From Acanthaster planci (lineage: Eukaryota; Echinodermata; Asteroidea; Valvatida; Acanthasteridae), in NCBI RefSeq assembly GCF_001949145.1, contig NW_019091366.1, positions 2,489,006 through 2,553,005 on the forward strand: a DNA stretch of 64,000 nt. Direction: 5' to 3'. Positions 1 to 33,088 of the stretch are shown here, piece by piece. Under the pieces are notes generated by a model. It had not been told where the DNA came from, did not search any database, and saw nothing but the letters and a program-made list of their open reading frames with translations. The position numbers and the translations under genes were made by a program. Each line of letters opens with the position of its first letter. Position 1 is the first letter of the stretch.

Positions 1-2719
1 AACCACAAATTCAAAGACTTAAGTGTAGTGTAGGTCACAACATAGGTCTTTGCTCTTGGTCACAGCTTTGACCATAGATGCTTTGACGAAGGAAGTACGC
101 ACATACTCAACCCCAATTTCCTATGGTCTTTTCTGCTGCCTCAGAAACCTGTCAGAGCATCGGGTATAATAACCATTAAGTCTACAGTCCAATTTCAATG
201 CTTTTAACGTCCAGCACGGAAATTGCAGATCTGAGGTCGTGCAGCATATTGAGTCTATGTTGTGGGTGCGTGCGTGCGCGCGCGCCAACGCATCTCGCCC
301 CTGGGCTATCTTATTTGGCGAAAATTAAATACCTTGCCCGATAGGGTTGTAACAATAATGCTCGACAAGCATCGAGTATGGAGGGGGGGAATTGATGCAA
401 CCACTGACGGTTTCATCAAGGGGAGAATGACGGGTGATCGAATTGACGTTAACTCAGCCAATTTGCCTACCTGTGCAAGGATATGCACGCACGTAGCCTG
501 TCACAGGGTAAATTAGTTTGTATAGAAACACACACAAAAAAATCGAAATTCAAAGCGGTCAAGGAATATCATCAGTGCTATTAGAAATGAAGAGTAAGAT
601 CCGTACATTCACTTCCCCAAAATGACAAACAAAACAACCCATATGTTCCTTCGTGAATCTGCAAGCCGTCCCAGACAATCAGGAACTTGTCTATTTCTCT
701 GCAACATCGCGCACAGATTTTTACGCGGGCATACACTGTAAATCATCTTCGTTGACGCCATTTAAAGCTGAGTTTCCAAGATATATGTAAGCGATGCAAA
801 AGGACTGAATTCGTCTGCTATGTGATATCCTTTTTCAGGTCTCCACTGGGTTGGCCGAAATTGAAAACTGTGAAATTGCTGAGGGTGAACTCAAAACAGT
901 GTTGTGTGTGATGTGCCGTTAACAGAGGCTTTTGGTCTTTGAATTATCATAATGAATTTGATTTAACCAAGTATAATAACGAAAGCCCTTCCTGGTAGAT
1001 TTACAAATATGACAGTCTCCAAATTTATCTCAAACATTTATCAATTCTTTCTCGCTGTCAATCTATCACGTAAGGTGCATTAATTTCTCATTACCGTTGG
1101 TAAATTCATTAACAGACTGATCAGTGACTGATCAGTGACTGCCTGCCTCCAATCGACTAACAAATTGATCATTTTTACCATTACTAATCCACACAACCAT
1201 CGACAAACAAGCAACTATCCTATCTGCTGCTACAAATCCTGATCAAAAAAACGTGCAATAATTTCCTCTGACATTGTTTTCTTGCATTGTGACAACTTCC
1301 TCTCATTCTCGCCAGTTGCTGCCATGACAACCAATGATCACCATGTGACTTCACCAGATGTACGAAGAAGGGTGATTAATCATTCTCCTTGTGTCTATAC
1401 AGCTCTCCAGGGGACTGTAAACTAAGACAATGTTCCAACAGTCTCTGACAGTTTTGCCTTGATTCATTTGTATTTGTTCATTTCGCACTGACGTCACAGT
1501 TTCCATTGTTGATGATACTATAGAGTAGAAAGGAGAGGTAATTAAATAGTCAAACAAGATAATATTTCTGAACCTCATTAGACTGTCTATTGTTCAGCTG
1601 ATCCTAGATGGGGAAGAGGCAGTGACAAATATCACCAAGCAACAGTTTTGATGGGAATCATTTTCCTTATGTTATAGCAAATTCGTTTCAAACACATTAC
1701 CTGAGCATTTTTCTGTGCGTCTGAATGTTAAACAGCTTGTTGAGGCATTTCTTTCAAGCTTGTACTTTGCTCTTTAAAGTGAAACACACGATCTGATAAA
1801 TATGGATGTATTATCTGCTTTGTAAGACTTAGAAAATGTACATTTATTTCATGAAGCAATGTTAAGACCAATAAAAACAACGCAACATTAAAAGTGAGGT
1901 GAAAACTTACTACAAAATGTTCTTTCTGAAACATAACTGTACTTATATCCAGTTAGCCATATCAGTTGATTTGTTCCGAAAAATAATTTTAACCTAAACC
2001 ACCCCCACAAAGTTTGCTGATCACAGACCAAATTTCTGCAAGTTAAAAGTGGTATTCAAATTCTAATGTCAAAATGTAGTAGCAAGAAATAAAACTGATT
2101 GCTGTGTACCAGGTGTTTATAAATACACACACACCCTTTGGCTCCCAAACAAACAAATATCTCCACACCTACAGTACAACTGAGTTCCTGGTAATTTACT
2201 TGGTTGACCAACTATGTAAACTTTATTATTCTAATAATAATAGAAGACCAACAAGTAAGTCAGGATTATTCAAAAACAAAACAAGAACTTAAACCACAGT
2301 TCCCTCTTTTTATGAAAAATGTTAAGGCACAGTTGTCAAACAGAAAAAATCTGGAACTATTTTTGTGTTTTATCCTTATGGGCAATCCTTTGGCAAAAAT
2401 TGCCAAGCAGACTTCCTATTTTACAGTGAGGACTACTCCTATTTGCCAATTCTCTTGGAAATGATCCGAGTCAGCTGTTTGTTAAGCATCATCAAAACAA
2501 GACACGACATCATCCTCTGACGTAAAGACACTCAAACATAAACATCATTTGTTTGCTTTTTGCGATCTGAATTCCACAGAATTTACACAGTACAGTCCCA
2601 GTGACTTCCAACAGTCTGATCCCGACAGTATTAAGGTTGTTCACATAGGAATCATCTTTTAGCTGATTTACTTTGCATGATGTTTATGGGGTCTTGATAT
2701 GGAAAATTACATTCCCTTG
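1..2719. other. No gene recognised; left-edge stretch downstream of POLL exon 6
   Basis: I see no convincing exon, RNA gene or intact element here. The last POLL coding part (the rest of the palm with the third catalytic aspartate, and the thumb) should lie downstream on the minus strand, but I could not find it, so this is probably POLL intron. A short tandem of an 11-bp unit (CTGATCAGTGA, about two copies) lies near 1118-1141. Confidence 0.5.
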
Positions 2720-3500
2720 TTGTTTTGAATGGTGATGAATGGGGAGGGGTGCATATTTACAAATAGATACATTATACACATACATTTGTACTGCACAAAC
2801 TACTGGAATATCAATAAATGTAAAATTACTCACATCACTAAATCTAGAACCCTGGTTTCAAGAAAGTATCATGTCAATAATAATGTTTTGGAAGTTGTTA
2901 AATCTTATAAATATTTGGGATTCGTAATGTCATCAGACCTCTCATGGTCGAAATGTATTGGTATGATTACTGCTAGCTTCTAAAGTACTAGACCTTGTAA
3001 GACTATCTGGGGGGGGTCATTATCTCAGTCACAACGAAGGGAAGTTTTGTTATGATGTCTACCTCTCCTTGAATACGGTGTTCCAATGTGGCAGCCCTAT
3101 CAAACCAATTATATTTGTTCATTTGAAAGTATACAACATAAATTAATTAGGATTATTTTCAATGGACGCGCTGCTCCATAAAGTAATCGCCAAGTTAGTT
3201 TAGGTATTTCCTCATTTCATTCCAAAATGTGGTATCTCTCTTGTCTATTTGTTTGTAAGTGTTTGTATGGGCTATACGATTACCAGTTGTCAATTACATG
3301 TACTTATCCGTCAAAAGTCGTAGAAATTACACAGTTCATTTTACTCATCCATTTGCCAGAAGTGATGCTTTTAAACACTCAGGTTTTTCTCAGAATTTCC
3401 CACACATGGAGTTTGCTCCCCCCAAAATTAGAGATGAATCTCCTTTTTAATTCTAACAGTTTTAAAACGCTGCGTATGCCGATTTTAGACAGTTTAGTGG
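2720..3500 (+). mobile_element. Non-LTR retrotransposon fragment (3' end of reverse transcriptase ORF), decayed
   Basis: Broken plus-strand frames read like the C-terminal part of a LINE-type reverse transcriptase. Around 2880-2960 there is a KYLGFVMSSDLSW segment, which matches the typical 'YLG..ISSDLSW' motif after the palm. Around 3060-3165 a LEYGVPMWQP-like segment follows, and around 3400-3450 a WSLLPPKIRDESPF-like terminal motif (families usually have WN.LP..I). The pieces lie in different frames with stops and a G-run at about 3011, so it is dead. It looks CR1/L2/jockey-like, but the clade cannot be set. It probably sits in the last POLL intron, on the opposite strand. Confidence 0.7.
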
Positions 3501-3633
3501 TTGTATACTACTTGTCATTCTGTGGATGGACCACGCAGTCGCTACAGGAGCTGGGGTTCCTTGGCTTGCTTTTCTGCATTGGCTTTGGGTTATTCATGGT
3601 TTAGACAACAGACAATAGACAAACAAGTCTTAC

Positions 3634-3802
3634 CTTTTGCTCGTAGTCCATCGAGAATCTTGCCCAGTGCTCCGCGGTGTGATTTACCATCTGGATGAGT
3701 GATAAGCACATCAACATCTCCACAAGTTGCCTTGCCTCGCCGATAAGATCCACAAACAACTGCCAGCATACCTGGGGTAGCACTTTCTGCCATTTCCCGA
3801 AC
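3634..3802 (-). CDS. POLL: POLL exon 6: palm with catalytic DVD
   Basis: 169 bp, enters in phase 0 and leaves after one base of a glycine codon (donor AAAG/GTAAGA). It encodes [39 protein letters not shown] and [24 protein letters not shown] binds the incoming dNTP triphosphate and the two aspartates of DVD hold the metals. The next exon is not in the window. Confidence 0.94.
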
Positions 3803-6800
3803 CTATAGGGTTCAATAAAAGAAGGTTGAATGAACTGAGATCACAATGTACAATTTTGTTAAAAGACACTTCTCCACATTTTGGGAGGGGTTTGCAATTA
3901 GGCATATTTCAACACGACAATCTGTGAATCATGACGAGCAAAACATTAAAACTGTTAAGGTTTTTCCAATTCAAACGCATTTGGATGTATGATTTAACGA
4001 ATATTTGACAGATTGTGAAACAGAATTTTACCCTTTTTTCCTAACTTTTTTAAAAATGAATTTTAAAATTCCATTCTGAAATTCAGCCAGTTACAGAAGA
4101 ACATGCCTTCCATGCAAGAGCTAGCACACATACACAACATGTTTGCTGCCCTCTATTGACATAAAATAAACTATTGCTTTTTCTCCATAGCTAAAATAAA
4201 GTACTTAAGTCCTGGCTTTGTCTGTTTCTCTCATAAAAATATCAAGAGCAGTGTATTGGTGTGCGTAAACCTTTCAACGTTTGTGAAGTAGTTTCCTCTT
4301 CTCACCGTTCTCTCAATTTCTCCTGCTTCCTGTCTAGGCATCCTTTCTAAGAAATCCTCATAGTGTTTCAAGCCAATCTTTTGCTGCCTGGTTAACTTGG
4401 CCTTCTCTCTCACGTCATCCAGTGTCCTGAATCCCTAAAATTATCATTAAGAAAAATGATATTAACAAGCATTATGGGAAGGATACTACCATTATATGAT
4501 CAAGAACAGCTCAAGGCCTAAAAGTTGTGGCTGTGTCTACAAATAACACATGGGCTTATGGAAGCCAGTGGCTAGCAGCCACTTCCTATAGACACATGTA
4601 ACTCCCAGCCCAAGCCAGTTGATTTGGACATGGCCTAAAGGACACAAGATGTTGCTGTAAAAATTACATAGGAGACATTACTTACTGCAGTCAGGATCAT
4701 AGTCTTCCAACAGGACATGACAGTTTGATTTCAACTTCCGAGATATGTTTATGTCTTTTCACCCCTGCACTCTCAAGAACTGCCAATTCAGCACCCCCCC
4801 ACCAGTACTTCCCCACATCCCTTACCAGTTGAACCCATTCTTGTGCCACCGTAGGTCCCACTCCCCAGATTTGGTTGAAGATGTCCAGAGCCTTCATGTC
4901 CTCTCCACCACAGACATGGTCGATCTTCCTCAGATGTCCACTCTCTAAAATCTCACTGATCTTGTCTGCCAAGCGAGTTCCAATGCCTGGGATTTTATTG
5001 GCTTCCTTTACAACCAAGACAAAAAACATCAAACACATTCATAAGAGTTTTGCAACTGATCCTTCTTTTGAATTCTACTTTTGGTTAAAAATTACTCGAA
5101 AGCCGGGACAGTGTCATTCTGAAATATAACAGGGGAAGTTTTGAGGGTATATAACAAACACATACCAATGAATTTTGTTTTCCCCAAAAGGACTACTGCC
5201 CAAATGTTGCAAATTCCTTGTTTCCTTGATGTAACGTTTGTAGAGACTTATTTGTGTAACAGGTTTTCTGCCCTTACCCAACATATATTTATAAACACTG
5301 TATGCTCGGTGCTTGTCCGAGAGCTTGCAAAAAAAAGTCACAAGCTTACTCGGGTGGGACTCGAACCCATGACCTCCTGCTTACTAGTGCAGACGTCTTA
5401 ACCACTCGACCACCAAGCTTGCCGGGGTCGGCTGGCCAGTCCAAGTCAGGTGAAGCAGTGGGTACCGCGAACTATTTTCAAGATACAAGCCCAGCCGTCC
5501 TTTCTGACTCTGTCGCCCCTTACCTCCCAGCTAGTGACTTCCTTAGGGTATTGCTTCAGAGCAGTGATAGCTTTCCGATATCCCATGGCCCTCCAGTGAT
5601 CTTTGGTGTTAGCATAGGTCTTCATCAAAACCTGCCAATAGATACCAACCAAATAGTTATCATTAAATGCCCAAACCTTTACCAATCCATTTCAGAAAAC
5701 AGATTTTAGCCACACAAATTATACCAAATTCAGTTTTATTTTCTGGTTGGTAGGTCTTGAGATTTTAACACTTTGGAGTGCTCATCCTTACTGTCTGATA
5801 CATCCCTACTACAATATCTGATGGTTCAGTTGTCTGAGACTGAGATGGTTCAGTTGTCTGAGACTGAGATGGTTCAGTTGTCTGAGACTGAGATGGTTCA
5901 GTTGGATAGAGAACGAAATCAGATTACCTCCAGCTTTTCAGTGATGTGGTCATTAAGGTTTTTCTGCTGAGAGGTTGATGGCTTGGAACACACCCAGTTA
6001 CCTTTCTAGAAAATAAAAAAATGCAAAGCTGAGATGAATCACACTTTTCCACCTGAAGTTTTTGTGCATATTTTAAAGACCTTACCTTGCATCTGTGTCA
6101 ATTAATTAAAGAGATGACAAGTGGTTGATCAACATTTTGACCTGATAGAACAATGATGTTTTTACTAAGAATTCCTTCTGCAGTATGATCTTGAATACTG
6201 AATTCTCTACTAACTGGAAGCTTTTGTGGGGAGGATGCTGGTGTTGATACATTGGATGATGGGCCAGTAGCATCAGATACTGTGGTTATCATCAGAGATT
6301 CCTGCCCGTCATCATCATCACTGGGTACATAGTTACTATCATCACTATCATATCCCCGGTCTGAACCTGCTGCTTTCACTGGACTTGTCCACTTAGTTCC
6401 TTGAACATTGGACATTGGGGCATTGGACGTAGATGGCACGTCAGAAGCTTTTGGTCCATCAGTTTTCTTCTCAAGGGTTTTATTCTTAATATCACAAGAC
6501 TCAGCAGTTTCAGATTTCTGACTTGTATTGGAAACTGGTTTGGAAGAAGCATCTGGTTTTCTTGACATATCCTCTTTTTGAATCATTGGAAACCTTAGTT
6601 TATGGTTGTCAGTTGGCAAAAGTTGCTTCTCTGTCAGACAAAAACTCAGCCAGCTTGCTCTTAGTACAAGACTGTTTGATGGTGCCTTTTCAATCTTCAT
6701 GATTCTTTTGAGGCGTTCCACATCCATCCCTTCATCAACAATCAGATGAGTGCATATTGCTTCGTCCCAAACATTAAGTACTTCGGCGCCAAATTTAGAC

Positions 6801-7081
6801 ATTTGTTTTTTGAAGATGTCGGTGCGTGCTTTTCCAATTCCCGCTGGAAGGATGTAGGCGACCACACTACTAAAAAACTGCTGACCATTGTCTGCATCGT
6901 TACTAGATTCCGGCTTTAACTTTACTGATGACGATCCCGACGGGTCAATCACGGTTGAGGTTTTGAATTTCTTCGCCGTTCCACCACCCGATTCTTCATT
7001 TGGTAAAAAGGGGTTTATTGTTGGTTGTTTCCTCTTAAGATTAGATGATTTCGATCCCTTGACTTTTGAAGGCGATGCCAT
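3634..7081 (-). CDS. POLL: DNA polymerase lambda (family X), six exons, 3' end outside the window
   Basis: Encodes a nuclear family X polymerase that fills short gaps in base excision repair and end joining. Exons on the minus strand: 7081-6086, 6005-5928, 5631-5524, 5005-4826, 4434-4306, 3802-3634. In order they give a lysine/serine-rich N-terminus, a BRCT domain (residues about 55-150; [15 protein letters not shown]), a Ser/Pro/Asp-rich linker, the 8-kDa domain with the helix-hairpin-helix [17 protein letters not shown], whose lysine in ADK matches the lyase lysine of Pol beta/lambda, a second hairpin ([11 protein letters not shown]), and the palm start [17 protein letters not shown] with two catalytic aspartates (DVD). 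Terminal transferase and Pol mu are less likely because the 8-kDa and palm residues match lambda. The third catalytic aspartate and the thumb are missing and must lie beyond the left edge. An in-frame TGA near the end of exon 1 is discussed separately. CCT7 diverges from it 2.6 kb away. Confidence 0.93.
4306..4434 (-). CDS. POLL: POLL exon 5: fingers
   Basis: 129 bp, 43 codons, phase 0 at both ends, acceptor ATTTTAG and donor ACG/GTGAGA. It encodes [20 protein letters not shown] then [23 protein letters not shown], matching the segment of lambda that leads into the palm ([16 protein letters not shown]). Confidence 0.94.
4530..4640. repeat. Interspersed repeat related to 56650-56765
   Basis: Both places share a pattern of GGCT..GGCTAG, CAGTGGCTAG/AGTAGCTAGTGGC, then a 'C.TATAGAC..TGTAACT' block and an ending GA.TT.GAC. 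This copy is in the POLL intron between exons 4 and 5; the other lies upstream of the EBF exons. By eye it is a diverged, partly palindromic MITE-like repeat. Confidence 0.45.
4826..5005 (-). CDS. POLL: POLL exon 4: helix-hairpin-helix motifs and lyase lysine
   Basis: 180 bp, 60 codons, phase 0 at both ends, acceptor TTGTAAAG and donor CTG/GTAAGG. It encodes [20 protein letters not shown], then [11 protein letters not shown] and [19 protein letters not shown]. The first hairpin carries the lysine expected to form the Schiff base in 5'-deoxyribose phosphate removal. Confidence 0.94.
5340..5422 (-). repeat. tRNA-like sequence (tRNA pseudogene or SINE head)
   Basis: On the minus strand this 83-nt segment has a good A box (TGGTCGAGTGG) and a perfect B box (GGTTCGAGTCC), correctly spaced for RNA polymerase III. 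The D stem GTC/GAC and a TCTGC/GCAGG anticodon stem form, but the anticodon loop is 8 nt and the acceptor stem pairs only with wobbles and a mismatch. So it is more likely a Leu/Ser- or Thr-type tRNA relic or a tRNA-derived SINE promoter than a working tRNA. It lies in the POLL intron between exons 3 and 4, on the gene's own strand. Confidence 0.65.
5524..5631 (-). CDS. POLL: POLL exon 3: 8-kDa domain, first part
   Basis: 108 bp, 36 codons, phase 0 at both ends, acceptor TTGGCAG and donor GAG/GTAAGG. It encodes [20 protein letters not shown] and continues [16 protein letters not shown]. It matches the lambda segment with WRALGYAKAINALK, the helices around the DNA 5'-phosphate pocket. Confidence 0.93.
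5820..5904. repeat. 24-bp tandem repeat, about 3.5 units
   Basis: The unit GATGGTTCAGTTGTCTGAGA + CTGA is repeated nearly perfectly in the POLL intron between exons 2 and 3, ending about 25 bp from the exon 2 donor. It is a minisatellite, probably variable in length. Confidence 0.9.
5928..6005 (-). CDS. POLL: POLL exon 2
   Basis: 78 bp, phase 0 at both ends, bounded by TTTTCTAG and a GTAATC donor. It encodes [10 protein letters not shown]...HITEKLE, the conserved entry to the 8-kDa domain (human lambda has a matching KWVC..PS and HITEKLE). Confidence 0.9.
6086..7081 (-). CDS. POLL: POLL exon 1: N-terminus, BRCT domain and linker
   Basis: The first ATG is at 7081-7079 (MASPSKVKG...); a TTG three codons upstream in the same frame is not a credible start. 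A basic, NLS-like N-terminus (SNLKRKQP) leads into the BRCT domain ([20 protein letters not shown] ... ASWLSFCL), then a low-complexity acidic and serine-rich linker. The frame meets TGA at 6100-6098, four codons before a strong donor (AAG/GTAAGG, exon end 6086) whose phase 0 fits exon 2. Either the exon ends at an earlier donor or the stop is real. Confidence 0.75.
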
Positions 7082-7849
7082 TATTGACAAAGTTTTTTAT
7101 AAGTCACTAAACTGGCAGTATTGATGCAACACGCAACCTCTATTCGTCATGTTTTTTTCATGAAGTTACAACACTATAGTGGGCTGCCATTCTAGTTTAA
7201 ATGTTATAAAATAGGGCTTCCTAATTTATGAATAGATTTTTTAATTAACTTACTAGGATAACCTTAAATTAATAAACATACCTCTTTTTTATTTTTATTT
7301 TGTGTGTTTTATTTTAAAATATAAAAGAATGAATTTTACAAGTCTTATTGCAGCAACACACAGCATCCGATTCTATTCGTTCTGATTTCTTTACTCCACT
7401 CATGTATGTACCACATTGGAAGCAGACGATACGAAAATGATGGTGAGACATGCGATTTTTATCTGGATAATCCTCCTTAATCAGACAACTCAATTCATTG
7501 TTATACTTCCTACAGAATTTTGTAGTCTTCCAAAGTTATAACTTTTCTGAAATTTGCATCAGGTATTTGTCCTATATATCGGTCTTTCCGATTTATATTA
7601 CAGTGCTACAACGTGGTATTCTAGAAACTTCTTTACGCATGACTATGAATGGTGCATAAATTTCTTGCTGTTTCTGTGCAAAATTTCGCCGTTTGGTTTT
7701 GCTGGGCCAAAAAAAGAGAGATACATACACTCAGTATCGGTTTGAAAATGCTGGATTAGGACGGTATAAATTCGTTTTTTCTCTTTAATTTAAAAATAAG
7801 GGGGCTTTTGGCATGTTGGGGGGTAGCCCCACTACAACTTGCACTAGTC
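7082..7849. promoter_or_regulatory. POLL upstream flank, AT-rich
   Basis: Stretch upstream of the POLL ATG. On the minus strand there is a TATAAAAAA run about 10-20 bp before the ATG, too close to be a usual TATA box for this start. No open frame or RNA gene is convincing. The promoter is presumably here by position only. Confidence 0.35.
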
Positions 7850-8583
7850 TAGCCCCACTAGTGTGGCACGGACTCTCACTCCCGATCCATCCTTAGCCAC
7901 ACATCCGTATGTGAATTTCGTGTCGGCGTACTGAACATTTTCAGCGCACCCACTTATCAACGTGGGCTCAATTTCTTTTGCACACGAACATGATCTTTGA
8001 CCTTTCCGTTTTCTAAAAACCGTTTATTAAATGATTTCACTCACGTTATTCATGTATTTTCCAGTCTTTTTGCCTTTATCCATTCAATCTAACGGGCTCG
8101 CTCTCACAGTCGCGATCTTTAAAATAAGATCACTGAACAATAGGTCACTTGACCCCTCATCGTCTCGACGGCTGTTCCATGTTGGAGCGATAAGATACTA
8201 CATGTGCCAATGGGCTCTTCCAAAACTTTGACAGCAGTTCAGATTCTTGACATGGAACAGCCGCCGAGATGATGAGGGGTCAAGTGACATTATATTCAAC
8301 GACCTTATTTTAAAGATGGCGACTGTTAGAGCGAGTCGGTGAGATTGAATGGGTGAAGGCAAAAAGACTGGAAAATACCAGAACAACGTGAGTGAAATCA
8401 TTCAATAAATGGCACTAAGAAAGCGGAGAGGCTAAGGATGATCTCTGTGTGCAAAAGAAATTGCGCCCACAAAGATAAGTAGGTGCGCCAAAAATTTTCA
8501 GTATGCCGACACGAAATTTCGTGTACGGATGTGTGGCTAAGGATGGAGCGGGAGTGAGAGGCCGTGCCACACTAGCGGGGCTA
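7850..8583. mobile_element. Long foldback (inverted repeat) element, about 734 bp
   Basis: Two arms of about 330 bp are near-perfect reverse complements, separated by about 70 bp at 8182-8250. The left arm begins TAGCCCCACTAGTGTGGCAC and the right arm ends with its complement. Both arms also hold matching ACACATCCGTA, CGTGTCGGC and CACTTGACCCCTCATC blocks. The open frames seen in each arm are mirror images and are not genes. It is a non-autonomous hairpin element with no transposase; I saw no clear target duplication. Confidence 0.9.
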
Positions 8584-9706
8584 TGTTGAGGGATGCACGG
8601 TCATGACATGCATGACTAGACCCGTAAACAGGTACCGTTAAATGGAGCCTGTCTAGTTTGCACCCAGACTTTAACAACTACGTATCTTGTTCAGATCTGT
8701 GAGAGTATCTGTCGATCTAAGTACACGTAGAAAATTACGACTGTTTTGTGTCACAACTAATATGCAACGCCCTTGGCTGGTTCCCTGTCCAGTCACACAC
8801 TGTTTGCAGCAAATCATTGGTAGCGTGGCTCGCTCTCTGTAACGTGACACGAAAGTGACAAAACAGCCGTTGCTTTTGTGCAAGTGGGGCAAACTTCGTC
8901 TGGGGTGGTAAAACGGTAAAAAAGGCAACATTTTTTCCTCCAAACGAGGAAAAGGCGAGTTTTCTACAATTAGCAACCTAGTGAATTTTTTACAGCATAA
9001 GTAGTGAACACACCGGTGCAATTTCAGCTCATAAAATTAAGTGGATGTTTAGTTATGCCCCGGATGTCCCTGATAAAGTTTTTGAAAGAAATCCCTATTA
9101 ATCGGGACAGGGCCCAGTACATGACAAAAGAGTATTCGTTGGGCCCTGTTTACTGGTCTAGGTCATGACCAATGACGGTACGGGGATGCCTAGCGCTGCT
9201 GAGTGGAGCATTAGTATTCCTCTTTTTTGATTTTGGACGGGATTGTCATACTAACGCTCAACGCCTGTACAAAGAGTTAGGTTGAAACGGTTCTCAAAAA
9301 TTACAAAGACTCACCAAAACTACCTCTATCACCACTTACTGGCTTCCGTAAATTCCTACGTCAAATGATTGGGACTTCAGTGATATTTCTGACCTCAAAA
9401 TCTGTCAAAATCCGACCTTTTTTGCTCGACACACGCACAGCACTTAAACTTTTTGCCCCCTCCTCTCATTCAAATTCAGGCGTGTAGAGTTTTCTGGCAC
9501 AATAAGTCTATGGGCAAGCATGGTCCTCTAATGAAACTGCAGGAGAGGCCCATATGTAGTCGGGGCACAAGACGTATTGACCAGGAAACAGTCGTTGGCA
9601 GCACTCCCGAATGTCACGATCAACAAGTCTTGTGTCCAAACCACGTAAAGCCTACTCATGCGTATGTCTTGGAGGACCATGCTCGTGGTGGGACTTTGAG
9701 ATTCCA
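8584..9706. other. CCT7 upstream flank; no gene recognised
   Basis: Contains a short inverted similarity between about 8600-8635 and 9145-9175 (CATGAC.CTAGACC.GTAAACAGG). The CCT7 promoter and 5' UTR should be in the right half, but no clear core element stands out. Confidence 0.4.
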
Positions 9707-31519
<21,813 letters not shown>

Positions 31520-32680
31520 TGTGTAAACAGAAACAAATCTAGAATCCTGACTTGTCACTCTATCATTATGTAATGTGCTGAAGGGAGATTTGGAAGCTTG
31601 AAGATGATGTAAAATTTTCTCCTTTGTTACACACCTTTTGTTTACGAGTCATTAGGTTTTTTGGTCAGTAATGTAATTTGCTGAAGTTACATTTGATCTT
31701 GCAATACACCTGGTTTATTTGGGAGTTGATCTTTTGAGATTTTTTATGGATGAGGTAACAGATGCTAGACAAATTTTGGGGTGTCATCTTGACATCGTTT
31801 TTTTGTGCAGAAATTATAATTATTTGGTCACTACTTGTGAATGAACACAACAAGACAAAGTGTTACAAAAGAAGCCTGTTGAAGCTTGTTGAACACAATT
31901 TTCTGTAAGTCTCTGTTCAGGTTTTGTGAAAACACAATTACGCTTGAAGTATTATTTTACATCATTTCATAACGTTAAAATCGCCTGAACTCGTAGAAAG
32001 CTTAAAATGTGTTGGTATATGTACAAGGAATGATTGAAGTCATTGCGTCCAGTAACCTATTCACCTGTACTTGCTTCCTTTCCCAATTTATCCAAGGTTC
32101 CGATTAACTCTTGCTGTAGCACCTGTTCATTTTCTAGAATACCTCAAAAGCCAGACTGTTTTTGTTACATGTAGGGTAGGTGGTATTCCTTGTATTTAGG
32201 AGGCGACTTCAGCGTAAAAAATTGTCTTTGTATGCAAAGTGGTCAAAATGCATCTGAACAGTGTTTAAACATCAATCTGCTACGTGAATTTTGTGAACTA
32301 TGTGTTTCAGTATTACACCAAAGCGATGTCAGCTACTTTTGAAGGCTGTGAACACCGTCAAAAGACTTTTTAGAGAATGTTGTTTGGGGGATATTGTGGT
32401 TAAGTTTGCAATTTAGGTAGAGCTTCAAGTTGTTCTGTGTACATTGACAAAAGAATCAAGGGATTAACATGTGAAGAACTCGTCTTTTGCACCTGCTGTG
32501 ATATCAGCATTTTAGTGAACACCTGTCAAAGTGTAAGGTTTTGAAGGATATAGTCTCACTTATAATCTTTAAGTGTAATTGGAACCATGCCGTAAATCGT
32601 AGAAATTGTGTGATGTGAAAATGACGCATTGTTCTGTTTGTGAATGCTGCTAATAAATCTGATATGTTTGGAGTTGAAGC
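31520..32680 (+). other. CCT7: Probable CCT7 3' UTR with AATAAA at 32652
   Basis: AT-rich sequence without an open frame follows the stop. A canonical AATAAA poly(A) signal at 32652-32657 would give a 3' UTR of about 1.15 kb. The cleavage site cannot be fixed from the sequence. Confidence 0.45.
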
Positions 32681-33088
32681 ACAAGTTGAAAATCAATGTA
32701 CTAAAGATTTTGGAATGTTTTACTGCGTGGTCAGTTACTTCCCTTGTGGTTACTTGTATACTTGACTGCATTTGATTTGATACTCGTGTGATATCTTGCT
32801 CTTGTTTGGGTTTGGTGAGGAAGTAGCCCATAATGCAGTGCAAAAACCTGGCAGCATATTTGAACGATTTGCAGAGGAATGCTGATGCTTGTAGGTAGTT
32901 CAGAAAAAATCGTTGCATGTACTGGATAGATTAAAACTAGCTCAAGTCAAGTTGAGCGAACTAAAGGCCAGGTAGGTACACGTGGATATCCAGTGCTTTT
33001 GGCATTCTGAATTCCTGTTGCAAATTCAATCTCTGCCTGGCCTCTTACCCCAGCTAGCGAATATCAAGTAATCGAGATGGTTTGTTTA

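Noticed and set aside
6098-6100. Selenocysteine reading of the POLL TGA
   Set aside because: POLL is not a selenoprotein and no SECIS-type element is evident; a nonsense change or another donor is simpler.
8031-8401. Two similar 66-67 residue open frames on opposite strands
   Set aside because: They are mirror images created by the inverted repeat; no family resemblance and no splice context.
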